Shown piece after piece: positions 36,102 to 48,178 of a stretch of DNA of 64,000 nt. Within the stretch, counting starts at the first letter, position 1; each line of letters opens with the position of its first letter. The stretch lies in the NCBI GenBank assembly GCA_014529385.2, contig CM043942.1, positions 29,972,969 to 30,036,968 of the forward strand. The letters run 5' to 3'. A program made the position numbers and the translations under genes. The notes beneath the pieces were generated by a model. It had not been told where the DNA came from. It searched no databases and was given only the letters and a program-made list of their open reading frames with translations. The DNA is from Adiantum capillus-veneris (lineage: Eukaryota > Streptophyta > Polypodiopsida > Polypodiales > Pteridaceae).

Positions 36102-36808
36102 TGAATCAAACTCTTCCACTACTGTCTGGTTCACATCCTTGTAACTATGGTCTTTCAGGTGTATTTTGGTTGTTGTCTCGCCATGTCTGAGGTATATGTG
36201 GTCATAACCCCAATCCTGGACCATCTTCAATTGTCTCATGAATGCTCGTCCCAAAATGATCTCATAATTGTTCTTTTTGTCGAAATCGACTATTGCAAAT
36301 GTATGCTCATACTCGATTCCGCAGGAAGTGACAATCACTTTTTCTAAGAGTCCTAGAGGCTTTTCCATGAACCCATCTGCCAATTGCAATTTCATTCCGG
36401 TAGCTCTTAAAGCTAGTATTCCCCATTTTTCCAGATTTCCTTGGTGGCTATAGCAACCCCCGCTCCACTATCAAGAATGGCTTTGGAAACTACTCCTTGG
36501 AATTCTATTGGTAGCATGGTGTTTCCATCTTCTCCCTCATAATACTCTGCAACTTTGTTTAGTGGTACTGGTCTAGTATTTAGTTGAGGCCTATCCAATT
36601 CTCTGATCCCTTCCTGAAGCTTCAAGGTGGGGTATTTCACTCCAAATTTTTCTAGGCATTTTCCTACTATGGTCCACATGTTTGGTAGTAACCTTAGGAG
36701 TTCGGCTAATATGATTGTGCACGCCACCGGGGTGGACAATAACTCAATCAACCCTTGTGAATTCATCACTTTGTTAGAAGAAAGTCTTTGATATGGGATT
36801 GCTCTCAC
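36097..36808 (-). pseudogene. Element B first aspartic protease
   Basis: LLSTPVACTIILAELLRLLP and DRPQLNTRPVPLNKVAEYYE lead to IEFQGVVSKAILDSGAGVAIAT with DSG intact (36464-36472). A frameshift near 36413 leads to the second frame (36395 down): MKLQLADGFMEKPLGLLEKV, EYEHTFAIVDFDKKNNYEI, ILGRAFMRQL. Its linker is cut at 36097 by element A and resumes at 18298. The family role is polyprotein cleavage. Confidence 0.83.
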
Positions 36809-38380
36809 CTCAGACTTGGCTTCATACTCTCCTAGGTAAGAGGGTAGAGTTTTCAGCTAGTCTGGTTGGTTGTGCCCAGAACTAATTGATCCCTGGTCTC
36901 CCCCTTGTGAATGTATATCAAAGTTCATTTGTGATCTTGCCTCAAATTCTTCAATAGGAGGTAAGATCTCATTTTTCTCTTTTCTCGTGTTGTTCATGTG
37001 GTTACTCACCCTGTTAGCTTCGTTGGCCACACGGATTTGCTTCCACAGGTCATCTAGACCGTTACAGTCCTTACCCATTTCTGCCAATGTTTTAGGCTAG
37101 AACCCGTCACTTGCCTCATCTGTTGTATTTGGCACTACGATAGGCTCTCCCCTAGGTTCATAAGCATTCACGAGTCTTTCCTTTGTTTCTACTTGTTCCT
37201 CTAAAGTTGGTTGGATAGGGGTTGGAGCTGGTACTTCATGCTAATTTGCAGGTTTACCAAGCGGGTTTTCTATCATAGATTGAGTTGTTTCTATCATCTT
37301 TCTACACATTTCCAACCTCCCTTTTTCTATTTCAGCATATGGATAAGTCATCCATCTTTGCTCTTGGGTTTGGTTTTTTGTGAGTCTCGCTTCGTAAGCT
37401 TTTAGAAGTGCATCCAACTGCTCATTTACCTTGTCTGCCAGTACTGATCCTCCTGATCCTGCACTTTTGGGTTCTACCATTTCCTTGGGTGCTATAGTTG
37501 TCGTGGTGTGTGAGCTTAGGCTAGCTAGATCCTCTAACCGCTCTAATAGATCCTTTGTGTGTTTTAACTCCTTGGATAGAGCTGTTTGCTCTCGTTCTTT
37601 CCTGGCTTTTATCTGCACCTTTCTAGCTTTACAAGTGCTTCTCTGATTTTTTGTTTCTGAACTTGGGGCATCGGTTTTTGGCTCTTCAATTATGGGTTCT
37701 TTCGACATTCTTTGAGCTTGGGCTCGTGTCACCGCGTGAATAGGTATGATTGTTTCATTTTTTGACCCTCCACTGGAAGGCACTGTTTCCATCATGTTCA
37801 AGGTAGTTCTCATGATTTCATCATGAGGACAATCTCTTAGCCAATGGTCTCCACCACACTTGTAGCAAGGTCCCTTGGGTTGTTGAGGTGATCCTTGAGC
37901 TCCTCTTTGTTGGTAAGCATGTCTCTGTCCGCCCATGCCCCTGTTGGCTATGAACAACAATGTTTGTTCATCTAAGCTATATCTTCCTTCTCCTGTTGCG
38001 TGTGCTACTGTTGGTGGTCCTGTATTTCCTATCATGCTCCATGGTTCTGGTGTCGAGGGTTCTTCTAGTAAATAATAGGCAAGATTTGCAGCATATCCAG
38101 CAGGATCTTCGTAATATGCGTGCATAGGCACCAAAGCCTTCTCTTCTGGGTCGGTTATTGTTGGTGTGTATCTTATACAGACTGGTCGTAATCCTGGTAG
38201 GGGTGGTTGTTGCCCTAACACTGGTTGTGGTCTTTCTACACCTGCAGGTCCTAGTAGGTTGCCTGCTTGATACCTAGGCATCGGTGGAACTTGAGGAGAA
38301 GTTATCTGAGCTTGTGGAGCGTAAGGTCTCTCTCTCACATATCCCTTGTTATAATAACATTCCTCCGTTGCATGGTTTGT
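36809..38380 (-). pseudogene. Element B gag C-terminal half with CCHC knuckle
   Basis: The open piece 38338-37241 contains the Pro-rich region (PQVPPMPRYQAGN), an intact knuckle CYKCGGDHWLRDC, then directly DEIMRTTLNMMETVPSS. The second knuckle found in A is absent. A basic KARKVQIKARKE stretch and a charged region follow (ERLEDLASLSSHTTTT; LADKVNEQLDALLKAYEARL). Pieces to 36857 (DLWKQIRVANEANRVSN) continue to the protease with stops near 37240, 37097 and 36857. Confidence 0.8.
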
Positions 38381-39076
38381 CTATTTTTGTTCAATAGCAC
38401 ACCACTTGGGCTGTTTAGCTTGGGGTTTGGCGTACAAGTTAATTTTTTTTAGCACTTCCTCTACAAGCTGCTCCTGGTTTACAGCTACTTTTCCTTTCTG
38501 TGATGTCTTAGAAGATTTGCCTCCACTTTGTTGTGAATATGAGTCATCGTCAAGATCCTTGAACTCACCCTCTTTGTAGACCGCACAATTGTCCACAAGG
38601 TAAAGAGCCTCCTTGGTTAACTCATTCAACGTCGTGCTCCTCTTCGTATGTAAGTCCTTCTGGAGATCTGCATTCCTTAGTCCTTGGATAAATATAAGCA
38701 TAAGTCTGGACTGAGTTGGCAGTTCTTCCACAGGGCAAAACTTAACATATCTTTTTAGTCTTAGGGCTGCCTTTTGCAGAGATTCCCCGTCTTTTTGTTT
38801 GAATTTATGGATTTGTGAGACGATATTATGAGCTATCCCCCTTTGTGAGAATTCCTCGATAAGCTCATCAAACACCTCCTCCATAGACTCAAAGTCTCTA
38901 CGCTCCACAGAGTCAAACCAAGCAGCATATTCATCCACCTCTAGGGTTAGTCCAAATCCTGCAAATTGGGTAGGGAAGTCTAACACCTCTTCAGCTCTAA
39001 TTACACGCACAAAGGCAGCTACATGATCTCTTGGATCTCTGTTTCCTGTGTATTTCTTGTTTACCCATTTTTGCAC
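38381..39076 (-). pseudogene. Element B gag capsid
   Basis: Retrotransposon gag domain: NKKYTGNRDPRDHVAAFVRV, DEYAAWFDSVERRDFESMEE, ELIEEFSQRGIAHNIVSQIH, KAALRLKRYVKFCPVEELPT and IFIQGLRNADLQ. A stop at the junction with the N-terminal extension (RIRPS*VQKW; Q in A) and a stop near 38381 bound it. Close to A 32115-31400. Confidence 0.9.
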
Positions 39077-40160
39077 TTAAGAAGGTCTAATTCTACGATG
39101 GTCTACAAACCTCATCATTGGATCTCCACGTCCTAATCGATATACCTCCTCTGATCTTTTGTAGTAAGCTGGTTCCTCTCCCAATGGTGCTTCTAAGCCA
39201 TAATTTTTAACAGTTCTTGCAAGAGATGGTTCATCTCTTCGAACTCGTCTTATGGGTGGTCTTCCAGGCTCTGTTGATCGTTGAGTCTTTGGCTTACTCT
39301 CTCCTTGATACCTTGAATAGAGTGGTGGTTCTTGCAAATCCCTTAGCCCTCGTGTGGCTTGATAACCATCTCGATTTCGGTCTTGTTCCAATGTTGCACT
39401 CTGTCGAAACCATGTCTGCAATGATGGTTGGGTTGCTGGTTGGTTTTGGTTGTTGATTGTCTGCGATCGGGTAGAATGTGAGGTCGCATCATACTCTTCT
39501 GAAAAGGGATTTGTCGACTGGCTAGGGGTGTAGGTGGCTCTTGGCACTTCATCGGGGGCATATGTTGATGCTCCTGGAACTGTTGCCTTTTCTACCTCCT
39601 CTGGGAGAATGCGTTGGTATTCTCGCCCGTATCTATCAACAAAAACAATATCCTTCCTCATTGCAGTTTCATAGGAGAATAAGTAAAGAACCTTGTCTTT
39701 GCTCAACTCAGTTAAATATGGTTATTTGCAGTGAAAGTAAGAGACTATTCCCTCGCTCTCGAGCTTGTATATTCCCACGTTCTCATTATAAGTTGTTACC
39801 CTGGTTGTTTTCTTATCATACATAAAAGTTTCTCCAGGTCGATCAATGTTTGGTGGCGGTTCTTGAGTTTCTGAAGCCATTTTCCATTTCACCACATTAT
39901 CTCCATATCTGTTATAATCTTCAGGGTTACTAACTATCAGATAGTGGTTCCCCTTTTCGTCTCAGAATCTATCTCCATCATCATAGACTCGAATTATCTC
40001 CAGTCTTTGAGCCGGCATTTCTTCAATACAAATACACTTGCATCCTCGATAGTCAGAATAAACTAGGGCTCCCCTCGAGTTTGTTCCTTCTAAGAAGATC
40101 ACAGTGAACTTGGAATCATTCAATGGATTTAGGGAGGTGCTTTCTCCTGGCATTGGTCTA
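39077..40160 (-). pseudogene. Element B gag N-terminal extension, truncated at its start
   Basis: It matches the extension of A and C from SKFTVIFLEGTNSRGALVYS onward (KDKVLYLFSYETAMRKDIVF; GREYQRILPEEVEKA; TRSQTINNQNQPATQPSLQ; ARTVKNYGLEAPLGEEPAYY). The first ~75 codons and most of the leader are gone: PMPGES... joins directly to leader sequence near the primer site at about 40155. Stops lie at 39963 and near 39725. Confidence 0.75.
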
Positions 40161-40276
40161 AGACCTAGAGAGTCCTCCACCCTCTTATCCTATCTAAATG
40201 TAAAACGAGACTCTTGGCAAGCCAAAGAATCCCTATCCTCAAGGACTAGTCTCGATCACCTACCTAAGGTTTTCGT

Positions 40277-40293
40277 CCACGGCAGCGGCGCCA
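40277..40293 (-). other. Element B primer binding site
   Basis: CCACGGCAGCGGCGCCA on the plus strand; one base differs from the site of A. It lies one base from the LTR. Confidence 0.8.
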
Positions 40294-40294
40294 A

Positions 40295-41100
40295 TGTTGG
40301 ACGAATACGGCGCGACGGACGTCAGCGCAGCGAGAAATCACCTAACAAGATTTGTCAGCTAAGGATGAAGCTCGACCCGCAGGCGCGTGGAAGCAAGCAT
40401 AGGGTGTCAACCTACACTCGACCGACTCCTAACTAATTCACAGAGGTCTCTACCCAATGTCTAAGTCACAGCCTTCAGGAATGCATAAGAGGAAACTTCC
40501 TACAACACTTTCTAGAGCCAAACACCCATCAAACAATCTCGAAACACCACAGATTTTGAAGGAGATCCTACTAACACCAATAGGTCGCTCTCCCTAAGGT
40601 CTATGAACCAAAACCCCAACCCAAGTGACACCCGATGCAAAATCATGTAGGATGTCTGGCCGAAATTTGCAGGTCTTCGTTTTCGAAATCTAAAGTGCCT
40701 AATGTGTAGCTCTACTCAATGTGAACGTGTGGATATGCTGCAATGCAAAATCGGACAACGTATGCTTACCGAATCACCAGATGAAGCTCGTAGATGGAGC
40801 CCGCAAAACCAAACCGTACGCGCGCAATGTAGGTATCGACGCGTAGCTCTCGTCGGGGGCAACATGCTGCACTTCTTCGCACTCGATTCCAACCACCGGT
40901 GCACGCGTAGCGTCAAGATGAAGCTCACACTCTCTCTCGTACACAGTACGCTCACTCACAGACTTCCAAACTTTTTAAAATGACAAAGGTTTTTCATTAA
41001 GGTCAAAAAGTGGTATAAATACCTTACAATTATCAAACCCTAAAGTTCCAATTTAACCATCTACTCAATGTAAATGTCAAAACTGGGATACAATATGGAA
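40295..41100 (-). repeat. Element B 5' LTR, truncated
   Basis: TGTTGGACGAATACGGCGC start; about 806 bp kept. The last ~130 bp (the upstream U3 end in element orientation) are replaced by a (CT)n and G-run junction from 41101. It carries the AACAAGATTTGTCAGC variant shared with 5808-6734. Confidence 0.9.
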
Positions 41101-41108
41101 AACGGGGA

Positions 41109-41151
<43 letters not shown>

Positions 41152-41640
41152 GCTGCGGCTGACCGCACGGGGCGGCAGGGGGGGGGGGGGGGGAGCAGGG
41201 ACAAGGGACATTGGGGGGATATCTACTCTATAATCTCTTGTGTATGAAAATTATCTCTCTCCATGAAGTAAACTACTCTAATATCTACTTAGCTACGTCA
41301 TATTTCCTAGCAGGCGTGTCAACCTATAACATGGGATTGTTGTGATGATCTTTGGTCACCCAGGTGTGTGACTTTTGATGCAAACTTTATGGGCAAGAGA
41401 ATATACACACTTGTGTTGTGTAGGGTGCATGGCTTGTGATATTATTTGAGCACTATGGGTGCTAAACCTAAGGTTGTAAGGGAAAGCAATGGAAGGGAGA
41501 AGAGGGAGATAGGGGAAAGGGAGGGGGAGAGGAGAGGGAGAGAGTAAGAGAGAGGAGAGGAGAGGGAGACTGAGAGGTAGGGGAGGGAGAGAGGAGAGGA
41601 GAGGTAGCAGAGAGGAGAGGGAGAGAATTAAGGGAAAAGA
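41101..41640. repeat. Simple-sequence cluster: (CT)n, G16 and purine-rich minisatellite
   Basis: (CT)n at 41112-41149, a GC-rich linker, G16 at 41178-41193 and a GGGAGA/GAGGAG-rich stretch at about 41485-41635. The GC-rich junction directly abuts the broken LTR. Confidence 0.9.
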
Positions 41641-42950
41641 AAAATTCAAAAATTGGCCTTCTAGTGAGTGTAAGTCAAAAAATGTTTTTTCTTATATGCA
41701 TATAGGTTGAGAGGAACTTTTAAGTGAAAATAGGTGAAACTGGGTCTTTAAAAATTCATTTTTTTGCTTGGGGTTATGCATGTTTTTGATGACATGGCAA
41801 TGGAAAAGGGATGAAAGTGGGTATTTAAAGCCACATCACCTTTTTCCTTTCACTTTCAAAGAGCTAGAGAGAGAAAGAGACCTCTAGGAGGACCACAGCC
41901 TACATGATGGCCCTAGAAAGAAAGGTAGAGAATCCTACTTAAAAGTTACCTATTTAATGCACTTGTCCCCCAAAGTCTACACAAAATTAGCCTTCATCCC
42001 ATAAAATTAGGGATTTTTACAAGGCCCATGCAGTTCATATTTTTTCTAATGTGCTTGTGGGCAACATTGTATTACAGTTATGGTTAAATTTCATCAATTT
42101 GCAATTTCTTAATTTAATTTCTCTATTGCTTTCAATGCTTTGAAATAGTGGATGATAACCAATCGCTCGGGAGCCTACTTTGTTCAAGCAAGATTATGGC
42201 GCAAGCCACGGTCATAATGAGCTCATGTTTGAAATTTTGACGCGACGAGGTAGAACATATAAATCTCCACTAATTTCATTTATGTTAAACTATGTGTTTG
42301 CATTTAGTTTTGTTACCTCAACTTTTTTTTGTCTCTTTTTGTTTTAGAGAATCCGAGTCAAATGATGTCGAATGATGTCGCAGCATGAGAAAACCTCTTC
42401 ACCTGAGTATGGTACCATATCTTTAAATCTTAAAACATTCATAGTTTTATGTATCTTTTGAGGATGATACGATTCTCCCATTTTGTACCAATATTCATAT
42501 GCCATCTCAGTTTGAAGCATTCACCCATTTTTGCAATGCTGATATCATTTGACACCATATGCAAATATTTTTACATTTGGCGTTGGCTATCCTTATATAA
42601 AACGAATTTATACCAATGAAAAAAAATCTCTTCAAATTTTGTGTCATCTCAATGTCTTCATGTTATGTTGGTGTTGATTAATTTGTTATTGTCTTTGAAG
42701 GTTCATATCTATTTACAATGGTTAATTGGGTGAAGGCCCTGCCACCCCCAAATATTTGCAACTGCAAGCATTGATATGCACTTTGATATTTATGGTAACA
42801 CAACGCTTTTATCACAGTCGATATAAGCATCGATATCTATGTTAATAAATCAGAATAGCGACACACATTTGACACCTATACAACATTCTGGTTACGACAT
42901 TGATATTAATACTCAGAGGGAGAACAACCAAGTTCATTTGCGTCGATTCG
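41641..42950. other. Intergenic, no gene seen
   Basis: AT-rich, no recognisable coding or repeat family on either strand. Confidence 0.5.
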
Positions 42951-42954
42951 AGCA

Positions 42955-43770
42955 TCACAAGTGTGAAGAGCCCCTTGTAGTGAGATAGTATGTTTGTGTG
43001 AAGATAATTGAGAATTGTGTTAGGAACTCCCATTTGTAAAGTAGAGATTCAGTTAGACCAAGCCTTAGGATATGATAATATAGCATGACCTTGGTACCAT
43101 CAAGGTAATTTACTCTTCTTTGTCCTTCATCATACAAGCGCTTTTGTCAAGCCCGTGCTTGTTGTAGATTATGCAAAAGTGCTCTTTGAAGTATAGGGTG
43201 AGTTTGCTTTTGGAAATTGAATCATTCAATGGCACCTTCCTTAGTGGCCTGGATACTAACTCCACAAGTCTAGAGGTAAATGTGGGTCACGGCCATACAG
43301 TGCTCGAAAAGGACTGATCTTTGTAAAATCTTGGACTCATGTATTGTATGCATGAACTGCAAAAGGGAGGATGTCGTCCCAATTTTGGTGGAGAGATCTA
43401 CGAATGATGCCAATATTTTCTTATAATGCAATCAGGTCTCTTTGTGAGCCCATTAGTTTGGGGGTGATAGGGAAATGTGAAGAGTTGTTGAACTCCAAAA
43501 AGTTTGGTTAGGACTTGCAAAACTTCACCTCGAAATGAGCTCCTTGGTAAAAAAGGAGATTAGCGGGGCATCGATGGATAGAGATGATTTTGTGCAAGAA
43601 AGCCTTTGCTATTGTGCTAATAATGACATCAAGCAATGCAATGGCTTTGCACTAGCAGAGAAGGTAGTTGGTAGCTAGGAGAATATACATGTTGCCATGG
43701 ATAGATGCGAGAAGGGGCCCATAAATTCCCAACCTACTAGTTCAAAAGGCATGAAAAAATCAGCACTTTG
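42955..43770 (-). pseudogene. Decayed Ty3/gypsy integrase fragment
   Basis: On the minus strand, read through frameshifts, the order is FMGPLLASIHGNMYILLATN, LHKIISIHRCPANLLFYQGA, HFEVKFCKSLTKLFGVQQ, FPYHPQTNGLTKRP, then a part like LR..HNLQQARA and DEGQRRVNYLDGTKVML. This is the layout of the integrase core (ILVATDY, DxGTxF, YHPQTNG-x-E) and its C-terminal GD-x-V region. The second catalytic Asp reads as Tyr and the Glu as Lys. It is a different lineage from A/B/C. It faces the plus-strand gypsy fragment at 44430. Confidence 0.6.
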
Positions 43771-44429
43771 AGCGAGAAGGATGACAACTTTTAATGTTGT
43801 GCTAGAGGGGTAGTATTGGCTTCATGATCAAAATTCTAGGGGTTGAAGGGCGGATTCTAGGGGTTGTAGGAGGACTACTACAAAAATTACTGATGCTTTT
43901 GAAGCTCTGTTAGTAGATTATGGGGCGAGAGGGCTACGGGGTGAGATGGGAGAGACTGAGCTACATGTCACTGGGAGTGGGGGCAATGGACGTGAAGATG
44001 AAGATTGAGGGAATCTTCCATGGTAATAGAGTATTGTTTTATAAAAGCAGTGAGGTAGGATACTATAATACTTCAATTATACTCGTAGCATGGTAGGATT
44101 ATATTGTGATATAGGTATCACATCAACAATTTTCTAATGAGTTAGGCATGTCGTTTCTTGCTAACTATTGGAATTTCTTGATGTAAGATGAGATTGGCAA
44201 GCAGTCTTTTAAGGGGAGAAACCCCTCGACCGAGAGGGGGAAGTTTACAGTTGCACCATCTTACATTGATGGAGTTGACGGCATTAACATCCTGCACCTA
44301 GGCTCTTCTCTCTTCATCCAAGTAGGAGCATCTTCTATCTCGGCACAGTCTCTAGCTAGCACATGAGAGCCATGAGTCGCCCATTATTTCCATGACACCA
44401 GCATAAATCCTCAGCATGAGGATGCTAGC
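43771..44429. other. Gap between facing gypsy remnants
   Basis: No coding signal found. Confidence 0.4.
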
Positions 44430-46645
44430 TCTATGCATCCCCAGTTCATACCACTAAATTTTCCTTTGGAGAAAATGTTTCATGCACTTTCCAACCTGAT
44501 GTTTCATGTTAATCAGACCAATCAAACCTTAATCACCAACATCTCTAATACCTCAGCAAAAACCTGGCGTACATACTCCAAGATTTGCCCAAAACCCTTT
44601 CCTCGCTTGCCCATGGAAGATGTGTTGAGCTGGCTTGACCACTTTGATAATGTAGCAAGCTATCATGAGTGGTCATCTAACTGCCGTGCCATGGAAGTTT
44701 GCACGCTCCTAAAAGTTGTTGCTACTACGTGATTCATTCAACAAGGTGATAATGTTAAGGAGGACTAGTATCTTTTAAAAACCCTACTAGTATAGAATTT
44801 TGCACGAAAAAACATTACACATCTGTTGCTCAACAACTCATTGCATTATGCCAGCAACATAACAAGTCAGTAGTAGTGTTTGTTGTGAAGCTAAACCAAT
44901 TTCTCTTGTGTGTTGATGCCACCATGTTGGAAGAGATGACGTTGTTTTCTCTATGGCAACATCTCTGGCACGATATCTCTTGCAGGGTTTGTGATCAAGG
45001 TCCAACGAGTCTTCATGTCCAAATTTCCCAATGGATTGAAGGCGCTATACCCTCCGAACAATATCAGGTATTACCACCACATATACAAGCTATACATCAC
45101 GGCCTCCCTCTGAACCAATCCCAACTCCCATGGGCATAGATGTCCAGAATGTACAACTAAATAATCAAAGGGCCCTACTCAATCAAGACCACCCTAAATT
45201 TTTTTATTATAGCACTTATGGACATATTAAAAAGCATTGCAAGAGATGGTTGGCTACTCAACACGTGCAACAAGCTCAAATTCAAGTGGATAATGCAGCC
45301 ATTTTAGCCGCTTTTTCAAAAAACATTTAAGCGGGTGGTTGATGGAAGTTTTCATGTCCTCTTTTTAGACGCATGGTGTGTTTTTCCATGGTTCACATTA
45401 GAGACACGTCTCATGAGGCACAACTTGATTCCGGTAGCACTTCAATTAATCATTCAATTTAGTAGACCAATTAGGCTTGCACACTTGTTTCACAACGCCC
45501 ATTTCTATACTTTTTGGTGATAATAAATAATTGCACCATTCCAAATTGATTGCACACTTTACATTCCACATTGCTCACGCCACTTTCACACATCAGTTTT
45601 ACATACTCTCGCATCAACTATTTCCATTAACATTGGGATGTGATTGGTTCACCAAGTCATGAGAACGTCTACACTTTGACACTAATCATCTAGTTCTCCC
45701 AAACACATTACCCATACCCATTTTACGCTCATATCACAAACCCAATTTTGTCCATACACCACACATACATAGGATATTCATTCAATCCTCAAACATCATC
45801 CATTGCTCTTCACAATACGCAGAAGTGGCTCACGGATTAACCTCCCCATTTAAAGAAGGGAAACATATACAAGTGGACAACTTCTTATCAGAAAAGTTTT
45901 GATAATCTCAAGTGCATCATCTTTCAAGCTTCTCAAGCTTCAACTCTAGTGCATCGTGATTTTCATAAGCCTTTTTTATTACAAAAGGATGCATCCAATG
46001 TTGGTATTACTTCAACAAGACTGGACACAAGGATGGTGACCAGTTTGTGTCATCAACCAAGCTCTTACCCCGCAAAATCCAACTTTTCTACTATCGAGAA
46101 AGAGCTACTAGCCATTGTGTGGGTGTTTGCAAGACTTCATCCGTATTTGAAAGGTGCAAAGGTTCTTATCGAAACATATCACCAACCTCTTATATCCCTT
46201 CTCCACAAAACCATCCTCTTGGGCATCTTCTAGGTGTTGGCTTTACAAAAATCCTCGTGTCAGCTTCAATATCAAAAAGGTGTACTAACCACATTTCACA
46301 TAGTCTTTCAAGACATCATGTGAAGGCTACACAATTTATTCCATCCCCCTCGAACCTTCCAGTTGACATACATCAAATGGTCTCACTTCAACAACAAGAT
46401 CGCAAACTCCAATCGCTAATGCATCAGCTTCACTCCCCTCATCCTTCCACACGCCACAAAAATTTTGTAATCATTGATCATGTCTTGTTTTACATTGCAC
46501 AAGGCAAAGAGCCACGGGTTTATGTACTTGTATCACTTAGACAGTGGTACTTACAATTCTATCACGATCACCCCCTCTTTGGCCACCTAGGTTTTCACAA
46601 AGTCATTGAAAAGCTCTATAAGCATTACTATTGGCCACAAATGTG
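44430..46645 (+). pseudogene. Decayed Ty3/gypsy element, gag to integrase zinc module
   Basis: Ordered remnants on the plus strand. Gag-like PFPRLPMEDVLSWLDHFDNV and YHEWSSNCRAMEVCTLL (44430-44760) comes first. A degenerate zinc knuckle YGHIKKHCKRW (about 45210-45250) has its first Cys pair lost. A protease-like stretch with LGCDWFTKS lies in a broken frame near 45630-45660. RT is almost wholly deleted; what follows is the RNase H start (HRDFHKPFLLQKDASNVGIT; NFSTIEKELLAIVWVFARLH; about 45950-46190) and an H2C2 start (YHDHPLFGHLGFHKVIEKLY, YYWPQM; about 46560-46640). The family is clear and the copy is dead. Confidence 0.75.
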
Positions 46646-46828
46646 ACACATTGTCTCCCAACATATACAACAATGTTATGGTATGGAATCAAAGCCCCAT
46701 CTCAGTGGGTAGGCCACTTAAACTCGATCTCAATCACAGCCCACTTGTGTGAAATCCCAAGAGATGCTTGTTCAAAGGAAAAACAAAGTCGCAATACAAT
46801 CAAGCCATAGGCCATGAGCTGAAAAAGC

Positions 46829-47074
46829 GTAAAAACTATCTTGGAGCACATGCCATACTTGAACAAGGTGAAAATTCACTATGGCCAACATATGGTTATG
46901 AGAAGAATTTCATAATAAGAGGCTTCTTTGTGAAAAAGAAAAATGGAAAGTGTAAAAACTATCTTGGAGCACATGCCATACTTGAACAAGGTGAAAATTC
47001 ACTATGGCCAACATATGGTTATGAGAAGAATTTCATAATAAGAGGCTTCTTTGTGAAAAAGAAAAATGGAAAGT
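46829..47074 (+). repeat. Perfect-looking 123-bp tandem duplication
   Basis: Units 46829-46951 and 46952-47074. As 123 is a multiple of three, the open frame 46768-47076 repeats a 41-residue unit (KNYLGAHAILEQGENSLW...). No family recognised; the coding nature is doubtful. Confidence 0.85.
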
Positions 47075-48178
47075 GACACTGGTATTTTAAAACATGTGGT
47101 ATCACAATAAAATATTATGTTTTTTTTGGAAAAAAGTGTAGCAATAAACTACTTAGATTACTATATATTCCAAAAGCAAAAAAATTAATGATTGAAAAAA
47201 CACTTGGAAGCTTTGTAGGAAATTGAAACAAGGTGAGAAGTCACGATGGCTTGTTGAAAAAGTAGTTCTTAATCATTGTGCAATTGTATTGTTCTAATAT
47301 AAAATGTTATTATCCATATACACACATAATAACGTAGGTTTAATAAGAATAAGATTTTTTTCATGAAATGTCCTTTTAGGAGGTCTTAAATAAAAAAATT
47401 CTTTTACAAATAGAAAAACTGCAGTATTTTACATCATGGGATCAAAATTCTATGAATGTACTTCTAGTGCTTTGTTCTTTAAAGATTTTTAAAGCAGTCC
47501 AAATAAACAAAGATTAAGAAAAAAAGAAGTCAAGGGAGCTATAAATGAAGATACGCCAAATTACAATGATGGAAAGACCCATTTACAATTTAAAAGAAAG
47601 ATATAATGTTTACAATACTTTCATTTTCAAGTGAAGAGGACACGTGTCCACCATCAGCAACCTCTGCATCAACCGCTCAAAAATTGCACCATTTCTTCAC
47701 CACCCCCTATGGCCTTCTTCAGGCCAAAAAAAAAAAAAAAGGGAGGATGAGAAAGATTATGTCAACGGCCCTCTTTAAAGAGAGAGGTACACAAATGTCA
47801 GCACCCTCTCACAAGGGCTTAAAAGAAATAGTTTTAAAAAAAACCTAAGTATGGTTATTGAGAAGAATTCATAATAAGAGGCTTCTTTGTGAAAGAGAAA
47901 AAGAGAAAGTGACACTATTATTTTAGAGCATGTGGTATCCCAATAAAAATATTATGTTCTTTTGAGAAAAAAGTGTAACAATAAACTACTTAGATTACAA
48001 TATATTTCCAAAGCATAAAAATTAATGATTAGAAAAACACTTGGAAACATTGTAAGAAATTGAAAAAAACCAAAGTGAAAGAGGATGAGAAAGATTGTGT
48101 TTAACACAATACTCAATGCCCCTCTAAGTTAAAGATAAGGTACACAAATATCAACACCCTATCACAAGGGCCTAAAAT
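47000..48178. repeat. Local segmental duplication (~220 bp and ~90 bp parts)
   Basis: The stretch at about 47000-47230 (GTATGGTTATGAGAAGAA ... ACTACTTAGATTAC ... ACACTTGGAA) recurs at about 47849-48065. The stretch at about 47743-47830 (GGATGAGAAAGATT ... CTCACAAGGGC) recurs at about 48083-48178. Between them lies unassigned AT-rich sequence. Confidence 0.75.
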
